A stretch of DNA of 64,000 nt from G963664115 sp965263045 (lineage in GTDB: Bacteria; Acidobacteriota; Terriglobia; 20CM-2-55-15), in NCBI GenBank assembly GCA_965263045.1, contig CBDHGK010000041.1, positions 5,394,001 through 5,458,000 of the forward strand, written 5' to 3'. How positions within the stretch are numbered: position 1 is the first letter of the stretch; every line of letters begins with the position of its first letter. The position numbers and the translations under genes were made by a program. The notes beneath the pieces are model-generated. The model saw only the letters and a list, made by a program, of their open reading frames with translations. It did not search any database and was not told where the DNA came from. Positions 15,837-23,635 of this stretch are shown piece by piece.

Positions 15837-16289
15837 TCACGATTTAGATTCCCCCTCAAGTAGTCGCTTGAGGAGCGCCAAGTCCTTGCGGTTGGCTCGT
15901 CGCATCATGAACGACATGAGCGGAGAAAGCAGTGCCGAGAATCCATGCGGACGCCCGCGGTTTCGCAACGTCATCCGAGTTGACGACTCGCTGATGATTT
16001 CCCACGCGTAACTTGTCTCCATCGGAAACGGGCCTTCAGAGGTCCGCATTAAGAGCCCTTTAGCGGGATCAAGTTCGACAATCTCGTATGTGTATTCCAG
16101 ACGGCGCCCAAGGAAGTGGGCCACGAACGCGATCCGCGAACCGACCACGGCGGGCGGTGGGGTCTTCCATTCGACCGACTTGATGTTGACGTACCACGCG
16201 GGCACGTTGTCTGGATTGCCCGAGTAAGCTGCGACTCGATCGCGAGGGCAGGCGATCACGATCTTCGAAGTGACATCAACGTTTGCCAC
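15837..16289 (-). CDS. SRPBCC-family (START-like) protein
   Basis: About 150 aa from the GTG at 16289, which has AAGGAG 8 nt upstream (the longer frame to 16313 does not). VTSKIVIACPRDRVAAYSGN, VPAWYVNIKSVEWK, FLGRRLEYTYEIVELDPAKG and METSYAWEIISES fit the polyketide cyclase/SRPBCC hydrophobic-pocket fold. The C-terminal LLSPLMSFMMRRANRKDLAL helix is typical. Ligand unknown. Confidence 0.8.
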   Translation of the reverse strand: MANVDVTSKIVIACPRDRVAAYSGNPDNVPAWYVNIKSVEWKTPPPAVVGSRIAFVAHFLGRRLEYTYEIVELDPAKGLLMRTSEGPFPMETSYAWEIISESSTRMTLRNRGRPHGFSALLSPLMSFMMRRANRKDLALLKRLLEGESKS

Positions 16290-16316
16290 CCGGAGTCTCC
16301 TTCCTGTGCACATATC

Positions 16317-16369
16317 GGCTCACGAATGAGCTGCGCCGGCCGACGGCCGGCTCCAATTGGATGTTAGTC
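16317..16369 (-). repeat. Short attC site
   Basis: Right core GTTAGTC (16363-16369) preceded by CCAATTGGAT; left GGCTCAC and arm GAATGAGCTGCGCCGGCC. The centre CCGGCCGACGGCCGG is a perfect palindrome apart from the loop. 53 bp. Confidence 0.6.
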
Positions 16370-16387
16370 GGCATTTCGCAGTTGAGG

Positions 16388-16951
16388 CTACTCTTGGCCA
16401 CGTTCCAAGGCGGCAATTGAACTTCTGGCATCCGCCACGTACTTTGAAGAAGGATGGTCCTGGAGAATCTTCTCGAACAGTCCACGTGCAGTTGCAGTGT
16501 CGCCACTGACCTCTGCTTTTACCGCCGTCTCGAATACAGTTTGCACTTCGGCGTTCTTCATCTCCGCCGGATCCTGTCGCTTTTCGTGAGCAAATGTGGC
16601 TCGCATTCCATTGAACAGAAGAAGCGTTATAACGAGTGTCATCAATCCGAAGCTCTCGGGCAACGTGATGAGCACATTAGCGCCGTATAGTCCAAAAGCG
16701 CCGACAGCCGCGACCCGTGACTTTTTGCCAATTCCATACCGGAGTGCGGAGTAGAGCACAGCGTCGATTAGTGCCGCGTGAACCTGAGAAAGCAGAGCGA
16801 CGCCAGCGGTTAGAATGGCGACCACGAAACTCGTAACCTTTGCCAGGTGGAGTGTGCTGTCGATTTCTGGAGCGACGCTCAGGTCTGGCCAGATCCAAGT
16901 CCGCAACCGTGATGTAGGCTTTGGCGTAGGGGACAATCCGAGCGATTGCAT
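16388..16951 (-). CDS. Membrane protein with C-terminal TPR-like region
   Basis: 187 aa. Three hydrophobic helices (VTSFVVAILTAGVALLSQVH, VAAVGAFGLYGANVLITL, MTLVITLLLFNGM) are followed by a soluble tail VQTVFETAVKAEVSGDTATA, RGLFEKILQDHPSSKYVADA, which reads like one to two tetratricopeptide-type repeats. No family is recognised beyond this. Probably an inner-membrane protein with a cytoplasmic interaction tail. Confidence 0.7.
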   Translation of the reverse strand: MQSLGLSPTPKPTSRLRTWIWPDLSVAPEIDSTLHLAKVTSFVVAILTAGVALLSQVHAALIDAVLYSALRYGIGKKSRVAAVGAFGLYGANVLITLPESFGLMTLVITLLLFNGMRATFAHEKRQDPAEMKNAEVQTVFETAVKAEVSGDTATARGLFEKILQDHPSSKYVADARSSIAALERGQE

Positions 16952-16975
16952 TCGGTTCTCCTAAGGCGTTTGTCC

Positions 16976-17029
16976 GTCTAACGGATCGTGGCTCAGCTGC
17001 TGCGGCCGCTTGTGATGCGGTTGTGTCAG
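16976..17029 (-). repeat. attC site
   Basis: Left core GTCTAAC (16976-16982) with the consensus arm GGATCGTGGCTCAGCTGCTG; right GTGTCAG (17023-17029) carries the GrpB stop. 54 bp, right core worn. Confidence 0.6.
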
Positions 17030-17625
17030 AGACGGGAAGCTCCTGCACACTGGAGGATTTCTTCGACCACTTTCGACTTTGCCTCAGCGTAGTGATCAAC
17101 ATCGCTCCATGTACGTGCTGCGAGTTCATGTTTCGCTCTCTCGTACAGTTCTCGATCTGCATCGTGAGTGCACAGCCAGTCGCGGAACGCCAACATCCGG
17201 TCGATCTCGCCACATCCTCGCGAAAACACATGAAGATTGCCGGTGATTCCAGGCGCCTTAAGGAGTCGGTGCTCAAACCAGCTCGGTTCACGAATTCTCA
17301 ACACGAAGCCTTCAGACTCGAGGGGCGGAACATAGGATGGTTCGTCCGTCGAGTCCGCCACAACGAGAAGCATGTCAATCACAGGCTTAGCGGAAAGACC
17401 AGGAACTGACGTGGAGCCCACGTGTTCAAGCAGGAGCGCGGTTCGGGAAAGTGCGTGTCGAATTCGTTCGGCGTATCCCGAGAAATACTGCGGCCAGTTC
17501 AGGTCATAGGGAGCGAGATGGATCGTACCGTTGTGAGGGGTACGCTCGCCGATCGTCACAGAGCGCAGATACTCGTCCGTCGTTTCGGTCTTTGCCTCAC
17601 AGCGGGTCTGCTCAGAATGGCTCAT
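17026..17625 (-). CDS. GrpB/UPF0157 family protein (nucleotidyltransferase fold)
   Basis: 199 aa. The family core is present: IHLAPYDLNWPQYFSGYAER, LLLEHVGSTSVPGLSAKPVI with DMLLVVAD, SWFEHRLLKAP, HVFSRGCGEIDRMLAFRDWL and the C-terminal YERAKHELAARTWSDVDHYA. The G-S-T-S and D-x-D-like residues match the nucleotidyltransferase superfamily. The role is unknown; some relatives are linked to CoA or stress functions. Confidence 0.88.
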   Translation of the reverse strand: MSHSEQTRCEAKTETTDEYLRSVTIGERTPHNGTIHLAPYDLNWPQYFSGYAERIRHALSRTALLLEHVGSTSVPGLSAKPVIDMLLVVADSTDEPSYVPPLESEGFVLRIREPSWFEHRLLKAPGITGNLHVFSRGCGEIDRMLAFRDWLCTHDADRELYERAKHELAARTWSDVDHYAEAKSKVVEEILQCAGASRL

Positions 17626-17675
17626 CTCAAAGTATCCATCGGCACGCCAGCAGCTTTCGTCGGTCGATCAAGTCC

Positions 17676-17795
17676 GCATAACGGTTTGGCGATGAGCTGC
17701 AGGCTGTGGGATGGGCAACGACGACCGACAGCATCCTTAGTAAATGGCGGCGCCCGTCGCGTTTACAGACTGGCAGCTCCGTCGGCGGGTTATGT
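17676..17795 (-). repeat. Long attC site
   Basis: Cores GCATAAC (17676-17682) and GTTATGT (17789-17795); left arm GGTTTGGCGATGAGCTGCAGG; right arm GCAGCTCCGTCGGCGG. 120 bp, the longest well-supported site. Confidence 0.7.
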
Positions 17796-17798
17796 GTT

Positions 17799-18146
17799 CT
17801 ACCCGAAGAAGCAACCAAACTGGTCAGCGTCGACGGCTGCGAGCGCTTTTTCCAGAGATGAATGTTCTGGAGCTGGATCGTACCGATACCAACGGAGATT
17901 GGCGCGTTGCCAGTACAGCTTCCAGATTTCCTGTGTCTTAACATACGTCGTCTTCGCGACAGCGTTCTCAAGAATCTCGTTCGGATTCCGCCAGTGCGGC
18001 CGAACCTCGAAGATCAACACACTCTGGCCGTTCATTCGGAACCCCAGATCCAGTTGCACACGAACATGAACAGGCGGCCGACGTCTCTCGACGAACCGCT
18101 GTACGATCGACTCGTAGCGCTTCGACTCGAAATCACTAAAGGTCAT
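17799..18146 (-). CDS. DUF3024 protein
   Basis: 115 aa. RRPPVHVRVQLDLGFRMNGQ, SVLIFEVRPHWRNPNE and KLYWQRANLRWYRYDPAPE are diagnostic for DUF3024. These small basic cytoplasmic proteins have no known function and are common in integrons of Proteobacteria. Confidence 0.85.
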   Translation of the reverse strand: MTFSDFESKRYESIVQRFVERRRPPVHVRVQLDLGFRMNGQSVLIFEVRPHWRNPNEILENAVAKTTYVKTQEIWKLYWQRANLRWYRYDPAPEHSSLEKALAAVDADQFGCFFG

Positions 18147-18157
18147 AGCTCAGATAC

Positions 18158-18223
18158 ACACAACGGATTGGGCATCAGCTGCAGCGCGTCTTTTTCGCCG
18201 GCTGCTGCATGCCCATGTTAGGC
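18158..18223 (-). repeat. attC site read through by the DUF2442 gene
   Basis: Cores ACACAAC (18158-18164) and GTTAGGC (18217-18223); arms GGGCATCAGCTGCAGC and GCTGCTGCATGCCC pair well. 66 bp. The DUF2442 coding sequence runs about 50 bp into it. Confidence 0.8.
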
Positions 18224-18486
18224 CGCCAATCGCTGACCAGAGGGAACTTCTCAGGATGGTCGATAGACTCGACTTCAAGATCAACGTCCAGATCAGGCCA
18301 GTACAAATGATGGGACTGGGGCAAGGTGACGTTGAGGATCTGGCCGATCGGCGCGTCTCGGAACCAAGGGAACGCCTCGAAGGGCAAGAACACCTCGCGA
18401 TCTTCGATCAGCATCCGAAACCCGTTCTTAGACACGTTGGTGACTTCAACCCGGGAAATGTTTGTTCCAGACTCCGTGGATTTCAT
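18175..18486 (-). CDS. DUF2442 protein, partner of DUF4160
   Basis: 103 aa. The family pattern is VEVTNVSKNGFRMLIEDREV, FLPFEAFPWFRDAPIGQILN and DLDVDLEVESIDHPEKFP. DUF2442 genes usually sit directly behind DUF4160 genes and the two are suspected to form a toxin-antitoxin-like module. Here the ATG at 18486 lies inside the 3' end of the DUF4160 frame (overlap about 40 bp). The last 16 residues, ending QQPAKKTRCS, are encoded by the attC. Confidence 0.85.
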   Translation of the reverse strand: MKSTESGTNISRVEVTNVSKNGFRMLIEDREVFLPFEAFPWFRDAPIGQILNVTLPQSHHLYWPDLDVDLEVESIDHPEKFPLVSDWRPNMGMQQPAKKTRCS

Positions 18487-18685
18487 CTTCGTGTTCCTTG
18501 ATCAGTTGAAGCGCCTGTTTCAGACTTCGTTGACTTAGACCATAATTTCGAAACAGTTCGATTTTCGGTTCGAGCCAGAATTTCGCTTCCCCGTCTGCCC
18601 CCTGAACTTGGATGTGCTTTCGCCCTTACTCACGTGAAAAGAAGTAGAATCGCAACCCGCCTTCGCGAAAGACCGTCGGGCTCAT
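18446..18685 (-). pseudogene. DUF4160 gene with internal TAA
   Basis: From the ATG at 18685 the frame reads MSPTVFREGGLRFYFFSRE, then TAA at 18626-18628, then GRKHIQVQGADGEAKFWLEP, IELFRNYGLSQRSLKQALQL and IKEHEDEIHGVWNKHF to TGA at 18446. This is a full DUF4160 protein (79 codons) broken only by the stop at codon 20. DUF4160-DUF2442 pairs behave like toxin-antitoxin loci in many genomes, although activity is not established. Confidence 0.85.
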
Positions 18686-18739
18686 ATGAACATGCTACAC
18701 CCTCGGCCTGATGATGCCCTTCGTCAGCCTATCGGCTTG

Positions 18740-19252
18740 TCAGCCGGTGCCTTGCGCGCAATGGAGATGTTTGACCATGATAAGGCATGGGTTTGTATCG
18801 CCCCAGAGAGCATTCTCTTCGAGCGGCCTGAAGCCCAAGTGATTATAGAATCCACGGGTTCGTTCGTAGTGGACGCTCTCTCGGGATGGGCCAAGCGTCT
18901 TAACTTGCAAGAACTCGACTGAGCGCGAGTGCAGAACATGCTCTGCGTGCTCAACCAGCTGTCGACCGCAACCCCGCCCATGGAACTTGTCGACTACGGC
19001 CATGACATGGATCTCGGCAGAGCTTTCGTTCCGCTGGTTGATGGTCAAAAAGCCAACAGGTGTCCCGGCGACTTCAGCGATCCACGTCTCCATAGCCTGA
19101 AGGTCCAGGACGTAGTCAACAATGGCCTGTTCGATTCCAAACCATTCCGGCAGAGAGCGAAGGATCTGGTCGCAGGCGAGGTGCTCCCCAGTCTTTAATT
19201 GGCGAATCGCCAGCTGCAACAGGCTTCCTTTTTCGCGCGCAATTTCCATCAC
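18740..19252 (-). CDS. GNAT-family acetyltransferase
   Basis: 170 aa. IAEVAGTPVGFLTINQRNES, AEIHVMAVVDKFHGRGCGRQ and LVEHAEHVL give strands 3-4 and the acetyl-CoA loop (GRGCG). The C-terminal YERTRGFYNHLGFRPLEENA matches the subfamily often annotated as GNAT in cassettes. Its 3' boundary is a weak GTCAGCC core at 18739-18745; no good left partner is seen. Confidence 0.87.
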   Translation of the reverse strand: MMEIAREKGSLLQLAIRQLKTGEHLACDQILRSLPEWFGIEQAIVDYVLDLQAMETWIAEVAGTPVGFLTINQRNESSAEIHVMAVVDKFHGRGCGRQLVEHAEHVLHSRSVEFLQVKTLGPSRESVHYERTRGFYNHLGFRPLEENALWGDTNPCLIMVKHLHCAQGTG

Positions 19253-19272
19253 AAGTTTACTCGTCTCCGTCC

Positions 19273-19374
19273 GGATAACGGCCTGGCAATAAGCTGCAGG
19301 CCGAGGCGGCGCGGGACGTGCAGACGCACGGACCGTGACGCCGCAGCACTGGCAGCCTCATTGCCTTGTTATGC
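19273..19374 (-). repeat. attC site
   Basis: Cores GGATAAC (19273-19279) and GTTATGC (19368-19374); arms GGCCTGGCAATAAGCTGCAG and GGCAGCCTCATTGCCTT pair. 102 bp. Confidence 0.8.
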
Positions 19375-19384
19375 CGCCGCTGGC

Positions 19385-19642
19385 TTATCCTGGAATTGCT
19401 TCGCGTTCCAGTTCAATCTTAGAAACGCTGAACCCGGCGTGTTCGATGTCGGAGATGGCTGACTGAATGGCAGTTTGCAGTGAATCTGCGGATCGCTCGA
19501 ACAATAACTCCATGCCGTCGACGTGCCCTCGGATTGATGCATCGCTACACCCAGCGTTTCCAAGCGCGTCGGTCGCATCGAGAATCTCGTCATGCGTTAA
19601 CGACGTGGCCTGGACGATGACCGCAAACCGATAACTTGTCAT
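19385..19642 (-). CDS. Small protein, possible antitoxin of the pair with 19650-19877
   Basis: 85 aa from the ATG at 19642 (MTSYRFAVIVQATSLTHDEI). It has a regular alpha/beta pattern with LDATDALGNAGCSDASIRGH, DGMELLFERSADSLQTAIQS and HAGFSVSKIELERE. I know similar small proteins next to HicA-like genes but no defined family name. It begins 8 nt after the upstream gene; an earlier in-frame start (19663) would overlap that gene by 14 bp. Order and coupling suggest one operon. Confidence 0.65.
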   Translation of the reverse strand: MTSYRFAVIVQATSLTHDEILDATDALGNAGCSDASIRGHVDGMELLFERSADSLQTAIQSAISDIEHAGFSVSKIELEREAIPG

Positions 19643-19649
19643 GATCGGT

Positions 19650-19877
19650 TCACCCATCACCACCTCGACAACGATCCACGGTTCGTCGAATGTTCTGTGC
19701 GTGGTTCTCCGGATTTTTCGGCGTCGAATAGATTGCCATCCAGCACTCCTGATGACCGAACGAGCAGTAAATCACTCCCCAGGCATGTGCGCGTGGTCCA
19801 GATTTCTTGACTGCCCATTCCCGATCGTCTGCGTATCCGAGCGCTTCCCGAATGTGCTTGTTCGGATGATCCGCCAC
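19650..19877 (-). CDS. Small basic protein, HicA-like toxin candidate
   Basis: 75 aa. MADHPNKHIREALGYADDRE begins a helix, followed by WAVKKSGPRAHAWGVIYCSF. The H in RAHAWG sits where HicA toxins have the catalytic G-S-H. The tail NPENHAQNIRRTVDRC resembles the usual end. HicA proteins are mRNA interferases; assignment here is by layout and weak motif only. It is the upstream gene of a two-gene cassette. Confidence 0.55.
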   Translation of the reverse strand: MADHPNKHIREALGYADDREWAVKKSGPRAHAWGVIYCSFGHQECWMAIYSTPKNPENHAQNIRRTVDRCRGGDG

Positions 19878-19995
19878 TGCCTCGGCTTCATTCGTTGGAA
19901 AGGCCTGTTTCGAATGTTACCACGCCTTCAAGGAGACATGACCTTGCCTGATTGGCAGCTTGGAATTCCACTCGCCGATGACAATCACGTTGTCG

Positions 19996-20086
19996 GCATA
20001 ACGGATTGTGGTTCACCTGCGGCGGCCACTTCGCTTCGATTAAATCAAATACCGTGGCCGCTGTCTGGTGCCGCCACGTGTTGGAC
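19996..20086 (-). repeat. attC site
   Basis: Cores GCATAAC (19996-20002) and GTTGGAC (20080-20086); arms GATTGTGGTTCACCTGCGGC and GTGCCGCCACGT, with GGCGGCCAC/GTGGCCGC inside. 91 bp. Confidence 0.85.
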
Positions 20087-20212
20087 AGCTCTTCTCGATC
20101 GAGTCAGTCCTTGGGCGCTCTCGTAAAAAAACCGTCCGCGTTTCCACCGGAACGGGCGTGTATCTTCGACACGAAGATACGTGATTCTTGAAGCGTCTTC
20201 GGAGATCTTTAT

Positions 20213-20548
20213 TTACAAGGTGCCCCCGATTCCGGAACCGCGCCGGCCGTGTACGTAAATCGAATGGCCAGCTACCAACTCGTGTTCGGAGGCCCTACGG
20301 CCCACTTCCTCAGATCGGGGCCATTGATCTGCAAAGCTGTCGGCCAGATTGACGTTCTGATCCAGTGCGGCAAATGCCGATGACAGGTATGTGCTGTAAA
20401 ACCGCGAAAGTTCCTCACCCGACGCCAACCAGTCTGCACGAAAGCGTTCACGCCGTGTTTCGTTGTCGGAACGCCGTGCATGCAGGAGTTCTCGAAGCAA
20501 CGTACTACATTCATCACAGGGGGAATTGTCCCGACTATTTCTGCTCAT
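20213..20548 (-). CDS. Hypothetical protein
   Basis: About 111 aa from the ATG at 20548 (MSRNSRDNSPCDECSTLLRE). A CDEC pair near the start and a largely helical middle (LASGEELSRFYSTYLSSAFA) are visible; no family recognised. The in-frame extension to 20656 translates the neighbouring mini-attC and is excluded. About 125 bp lie between its stop and its attC. Confidence 0.55.
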   Translation of the reverse strand: MSRNSRDNSPCDECSTLLRELLHARRSDNETRRERFRADWLASGEELSRFYSTYLSSAFAALDQNVNLADSFADQWPRSEEVGRRASEHELVAGHSIYVHGRRGSGIGGTL

Positions 20549-20611
20549 TTCAGTGCCCTGTAACTCGAAGGTCAAACCACTTCGTATAGCTGGACAGTTA
20601 TGACTGCGTCT

Positions 20612-20651
20612 GCCCAACGGACTGGCGATCAGCTGCATCGGCGTGTTGGGC
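20612..20651 (-). repeat. Miniature attC (40 bp)
   Basis: GCCCAAC and GTTGGGC cores are perfect inverted repeats, separated by only 26 bp containing CGATCAGCTGCATCGGCG. It keeps R sites and a central palindrome but is shorter than any classical attC (57 bp or more). Confidence 0.65.
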
Positions 20652-20906
20652 AGCAACTCGCGTCCCGTACTCCGCGTATGTCCGATGACCGCTTCCCTGT
20701 CGGTCAGGTCTGTCCGTGCCCTAGTGGTCCCCGTCTAACAGACTGTACCTTATTCAGATCGTTCCCCGAGCCAGACCGACACACTGCGGCTTCGGCCAAG
20801 CCGTTCGAGTTCCTTCCGCACAGGGATTTCCGATCTAATGGGCATTATTTTCCGCATATATGATCAGAAATGGGACAGCTAGAGCCGTTACGTTAATTGT
20901 GACGGA
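20652..20906. other. Gene-free 255-bp stretch with one orphan core site
   Basis: GTCTAAC at 20733-20739 could be the left core of a site ending at GTTAATT (20892-20898) beside the DUF1697 gene, which would give a 166-bp attC. No coding frame with family features is seen. Confidence 0.35.
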
Positions 20907-21425
20907 CTACACTAGCACCTTGGCGATCGCGGCCACTGTATTCCAATTGCGAGTCGTGGCCGGAACCCCAAAGAGCCGGTCGATCTCGCCGAGATAGCCG
21001 ATAGCCTTCATCTGGCGCCGGTACACGCCGAAAACGAACTGGTGTTCCCTCGCGAGGACCTTCATCAGCCACTTTCCACTCGCGGGAAATCGTACAGGTG
21101 TCGACGGCGCCGAGCGGGGGCTCTTGGAAAGGACGCTCAAGAAACGGACGACGTCAGATCGCACGGGCTGATCCGCAAAATGACTCTGAATCATGAGCCT
21201 GAGGACGTCCCGTCCCTGGCAAACGATAATCTCGACATCAAAGGGAAGCCTGCGTGCCAGTTCCGCGCTCAGTCGCGCCCGCGTCACTGGTTGACGGATC
21301 ACGAAGGTGCCCGCCGCGCCGATGTTGACGACACCGAGGTCTGCCAGCTGTTCGGCGAGCTCCGTGGGGCGAAAGGTTCTGTGACCTCCGACGTTAACGC
21401 CCCTCAGAAGAACCACGAGTGCCAT
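20907..21425 (-). CDS. DUF1697 protein
   Basis: 172 aa from the ATG at 21425. MALVVLLRGVNVGGHRTFRP, AEQLADLGVVNIGAAGTFVI and the C-terminal NWNTVAAIAKVL (with ATTRNW before it) are the DUF1697 signature. Function unknown; widespread in soil bacteria. The extension to 21494 enters the attC and is not used. Confidence 0.87.
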   Translation of the reverse strand: MALVVLLRGVNVGGHRTFRPTELAEQLADLGVVNIGAAGTFVIRQPVTRARLSAELARRLPFDVEIIVCQGRDVLRLMIQSHFADQPVRSDVVRFLSVLSKSPRSAPSTPVRFPASGKWLMKVLAREHQFVFGVYRRQMKAIGYLGEIDRLFGVPATTRNWNTVAAIAKVLV

Positions 21426-21477
21426 AGGTGTCCTCGCGCTGGTTCCCTCCGAAATCTGCTCCGTGACCCTCTGGCCT

Positions 21478-21574
21478 GCCCAACGGATTTCCACTCAGCT
21501 GCGAACGGCGCAGAACAACCCGCGACCCGCATCAACCGTTGGCTCGGTTCGGCCGCTGCAGCGGCGTGTTGGAC
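21478..21574 (-). repeat. attC site
   Basis: Cores GCCCAAC (21478-21484) and GTTGGAC (21568-21574); arms GATTTCCACTCAGCTGCG and GGCCGCTGCAGCGGCG. 97 bp. Confidence 0.75.
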
Positions 21575-21633
21575 TACGGACGCGCAGAGCAAATCTCCTC
21601 ATCGAGCTGTTGCATGCCGGCAAACCCCGCGCG

Positions 21634-22089
21634 TCACCCGTCAACACCAGCACTGGCGCGTTCTTTCGCCATGTAACGCAGACCATTCTCGATACGATCG
21701 TCCTTCCACCCATGTTGACGGTAGAACGAATAGGCCTTCAGTCGTGTGTCGACGTCTGTCGTGAGCCACACTCGCTCGCACTGGTTCCCAAAGAGCCACG
21801 CTTCAACCCTGCGCAACAAAACGGAACCAATTCCGCGGCCAACATAGTTTGGGAGAACTGCGATGACCCACAACTCCCCCGTCGATCTATCGCCCATTGC
21901 GAATCCAACGATACGGCCACTGTCCTCGCACAACCAGCCGGTAAAGGTCCCAGCCAGTTTTTCCCGAACAGCATTCTCGTTGATGCCCATGAACGCAAGC
22001 TCCTCCCGCGACAGCCGGTTCTCGTGTGTTGCGACTCTCACGTCGAAGAGATCTGGAACGTCTTTCGCCTCAATCTCGCGGATGTTCAT
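21634..22089 (-). CDS. GNAT-family acetyltransferase
   Basis: About 151 aa from the ATG at 22089 (MNIREIEAKDVPDLFDVRVA). GRIVGFAMGDRSTGELWVIA, VLPNYVGRGIGSVLLRRVEA and KAYSFYRQHGWKDDRIENG form the GNAT core with acetyl-CoA loop GRGIG. Substrate unknown. Confidence 0.88.
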   Translation of the reverse strand: MNIREIEAKDVPDLFDVRVATHENRLSREELAFMGINENAVREKLAGTFTGWLCEDSGRIVGFAMGDRSTGELWVIAVLPNYVGRGIGSVLLRRVEAWLFGNQCERVWLTTDVDTRLKAYSFYRQHGWKDDRIENGLRYMAKERASAGVDG

Positions 22090-22116
22090 ATTTCCGCTCA
22101 GGAGCCTGCAGCGACC

Positions 22117-22208
22117 GTCCAACGGCTCGTGGCTAACCTGCGGCGCCCGCTCCTTTGAAGAATCAAGAGATCACTGTGGCCGCCGTCTGGTGCAGCCACT
22201 TGTTAGCC
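22117..22208 (-). repeat. attC site
   Basis: Cores GTCCAAC (22117-22123) and GTTAGCC (22202-22208); arms GGCTCGTGGCTAACCTGCGG and GGTGCAGCCACTT. 92 bp. Confidence 0.85.
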
Positions 22209-22215
22209 AGCATTT

Positions 22216-23028
22216 CTATTCCTGGACGAACACGCGATAGGCTGTGTCCAGTTGATCTATCCAGAAAGCAGCATCGGCGATGTTCTCGATGCCAAGGATG
22301 ATTTTCGTCTGGTTCAATTCACGCTCGCCTTCTTCGACGGCGGTCCTGCTCGCTACTTTCGCGATTCCCTCGAATCCTTGTGACAACAGTTCCGCCGAAC
22401 GCTCCCCTCCCGACCTCGCCAATTCAGCGGACTGTTGAAAATACTCGATGGCCTCGGCGAACTCGCCCGCCGCTAGGGCATGAGCACCCAACAACCAGTA
22501 GGCCGTTGACATTGGTGCCGGTCCACGATCGAGTTCCTCGCCAAATCGAAGGTTCAATCGCGCGGCTGCAAAGCCCAGTGCTCTGTCCAGGGGTTGAATC
22601 TGGATGCCCGGTTCATCCCAGCCTGGCCACGTGTACGAACCGAGATTGTACGCAAGGTCTTTGGCTCGTCCTCGGAACTCGTCCGCAAGATCCGCTTGAT
22701 GGCGGCCACTCGCCTGCACAGCTTGAGACAAACAATAATCGATGCCCTTCTGAGCGACGAGAACAACAGCCTTGAGATCGTGTGCGTTGTAGTACAGGTC
22801 GCGCACAATGGAGTTGTATAGGCCTGCGACTGTCTGCGGATCACCCTGGCGCGCTATCACTTCAGCGATAGCCAAGGAATCTCCCGCGCGGATCAATGCT
22901 CGGATCTCCTGCCAGTGAGCGTCGGAGTTCTGGGCGTAAGACACCGTGACAGGAATCAGGCTGCTGAGCCCAGCACCACTTAGAGCGGCGACGACGACGA
23001 TCACTTCCAAGACAGCCTTGTGTATCAT
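22216..23028 (-). CDS. Exported TPR-like protein
   Basis: 270 aa. A signal peptide (AVLEVIVVVAALSGAGLSSL ending VSYAQNS) precedes an all-helical mature part. Segments such as YWLLGAHALAAGEFAEAIEY, FQQSAELARSGGERSAELLS and QGFEGIAKVASRTAVEEGER resemble tetratricopeptide repeats. It is probably a periplasmic scaffold; no defined family. Confidence 0.72.
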   Translation of the reverse strand: MIHKAVLEVIVVVAALSGAGLSSLIPVTVSYAQNSDAHWQEIRALIRAGDSLAIAEVIARQGDPQTVAGLYNSIVRDLYYNAHDLKAVVLVAQKGIDYCLSQAVQASGRHQADLADEFRGRAKDLAYNLGSYTWPGWDEPGIQIQPLDRALGFAAARLNLRFGEELDRGPAPMSTAYWLLGAHALAAGEFAEAIEYFQQSAELARSGGERSAELLSQGFEGIAKVASRTAVEEGERELNQTKIILGIENIADAAFWIDQLDTAYRVFVQE

Positions 23029-23047
23029 CGATGAATGGCCTCCGTCT

Positions 23048-23140
23048 GGCTAACGGCTCAAGATTGAGCTGCAGCGGCCCCTCAACCCTTCTTTACAGAC
23101 AATAACCGTGGCTGCGGCCAGCTCCAATCGGTTGTTATAC
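23048..23140 (-). repeat. attC site
   Basis: Cores GGCTAAC (23048-23054) and GTTATAC (23134-23140); arms GGCTCAAGATTGAGCTGCAG and CGGCCAGCTCCAATCGGTT. 93 bp. Confidence 0.8.
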
Positions 23141-23164
23141 GGCCGTCGTTTGGGTGTTGCTTCT

Positions 23165-23605
23165 TTAAAGATCCTTCTTCATTGGAACCGCTCCGCCATT
23201 TTCCGGAGGTCCGGCTCCCAGGTAGCCAATACCCTTATAGAAGTTTACGGCGTTCGGACTGGATTCCAGCTTCGCGAACGCATATCCATCGTCCTTGATC
23301 CGGAATTCCAGCCAGGAAATTACCTCGCGCCCGATGCCTCTGGAACTCACGGATGGCCGGACGTAAAGTGCGGTGACGCGGTTCCAGGAAAAGCTACCCC
23401 ACCCGACCGCGCGTCCTTCATAAAAAGCGACGACGACCTGGTTGGCGGCAACCCGTTCTCTAAAGAATCCGACCGTACGCCTGTCAGCCCATTCCCGAAG
23501 GTCTCTCTCAGACAGCGGCTCAAACTTGACCCCAAGGATTGCATCTCGACGAATATCGTGAATGACATCGAGATCGCCCACAGTTGCCTGGCGGAGCGTG
23601 ACCAT
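23165..23605 (-). CDS. GNAT-family acetyltransferase
   Basis: About 146 aa from the ATG at 23605 (MVTLRQATVGDLDVIHDIRR). VVVAFYEGRAVGWGSFSWNR, VTALYVRPSVSSRGIGREVI and SSPNAVNFYKGIGYLGAG supply strands, acetyl-CoA loop (SRGIG) and C-terminal strand. Small-molecule or protein acetylation; substrate unknown. Confidence 0.87.
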   Translation of the reverse strand: MVTLRQATVGDLDVIHDIRRDAILGVKFEPLSERDLREWADRRTVGFFRERVAANQVVVAFYEGRAVGWGSFSWNRVTALYVRPSVSSRGIGREVISWLEFRIKDDGYAFAKLESSPNAVNFYKGIGYLGAGPPENGGAVPMKKDL

Positions 23606-23635
23606 TCGTCGTGGACCTACCTCCACTCAGAGTCC

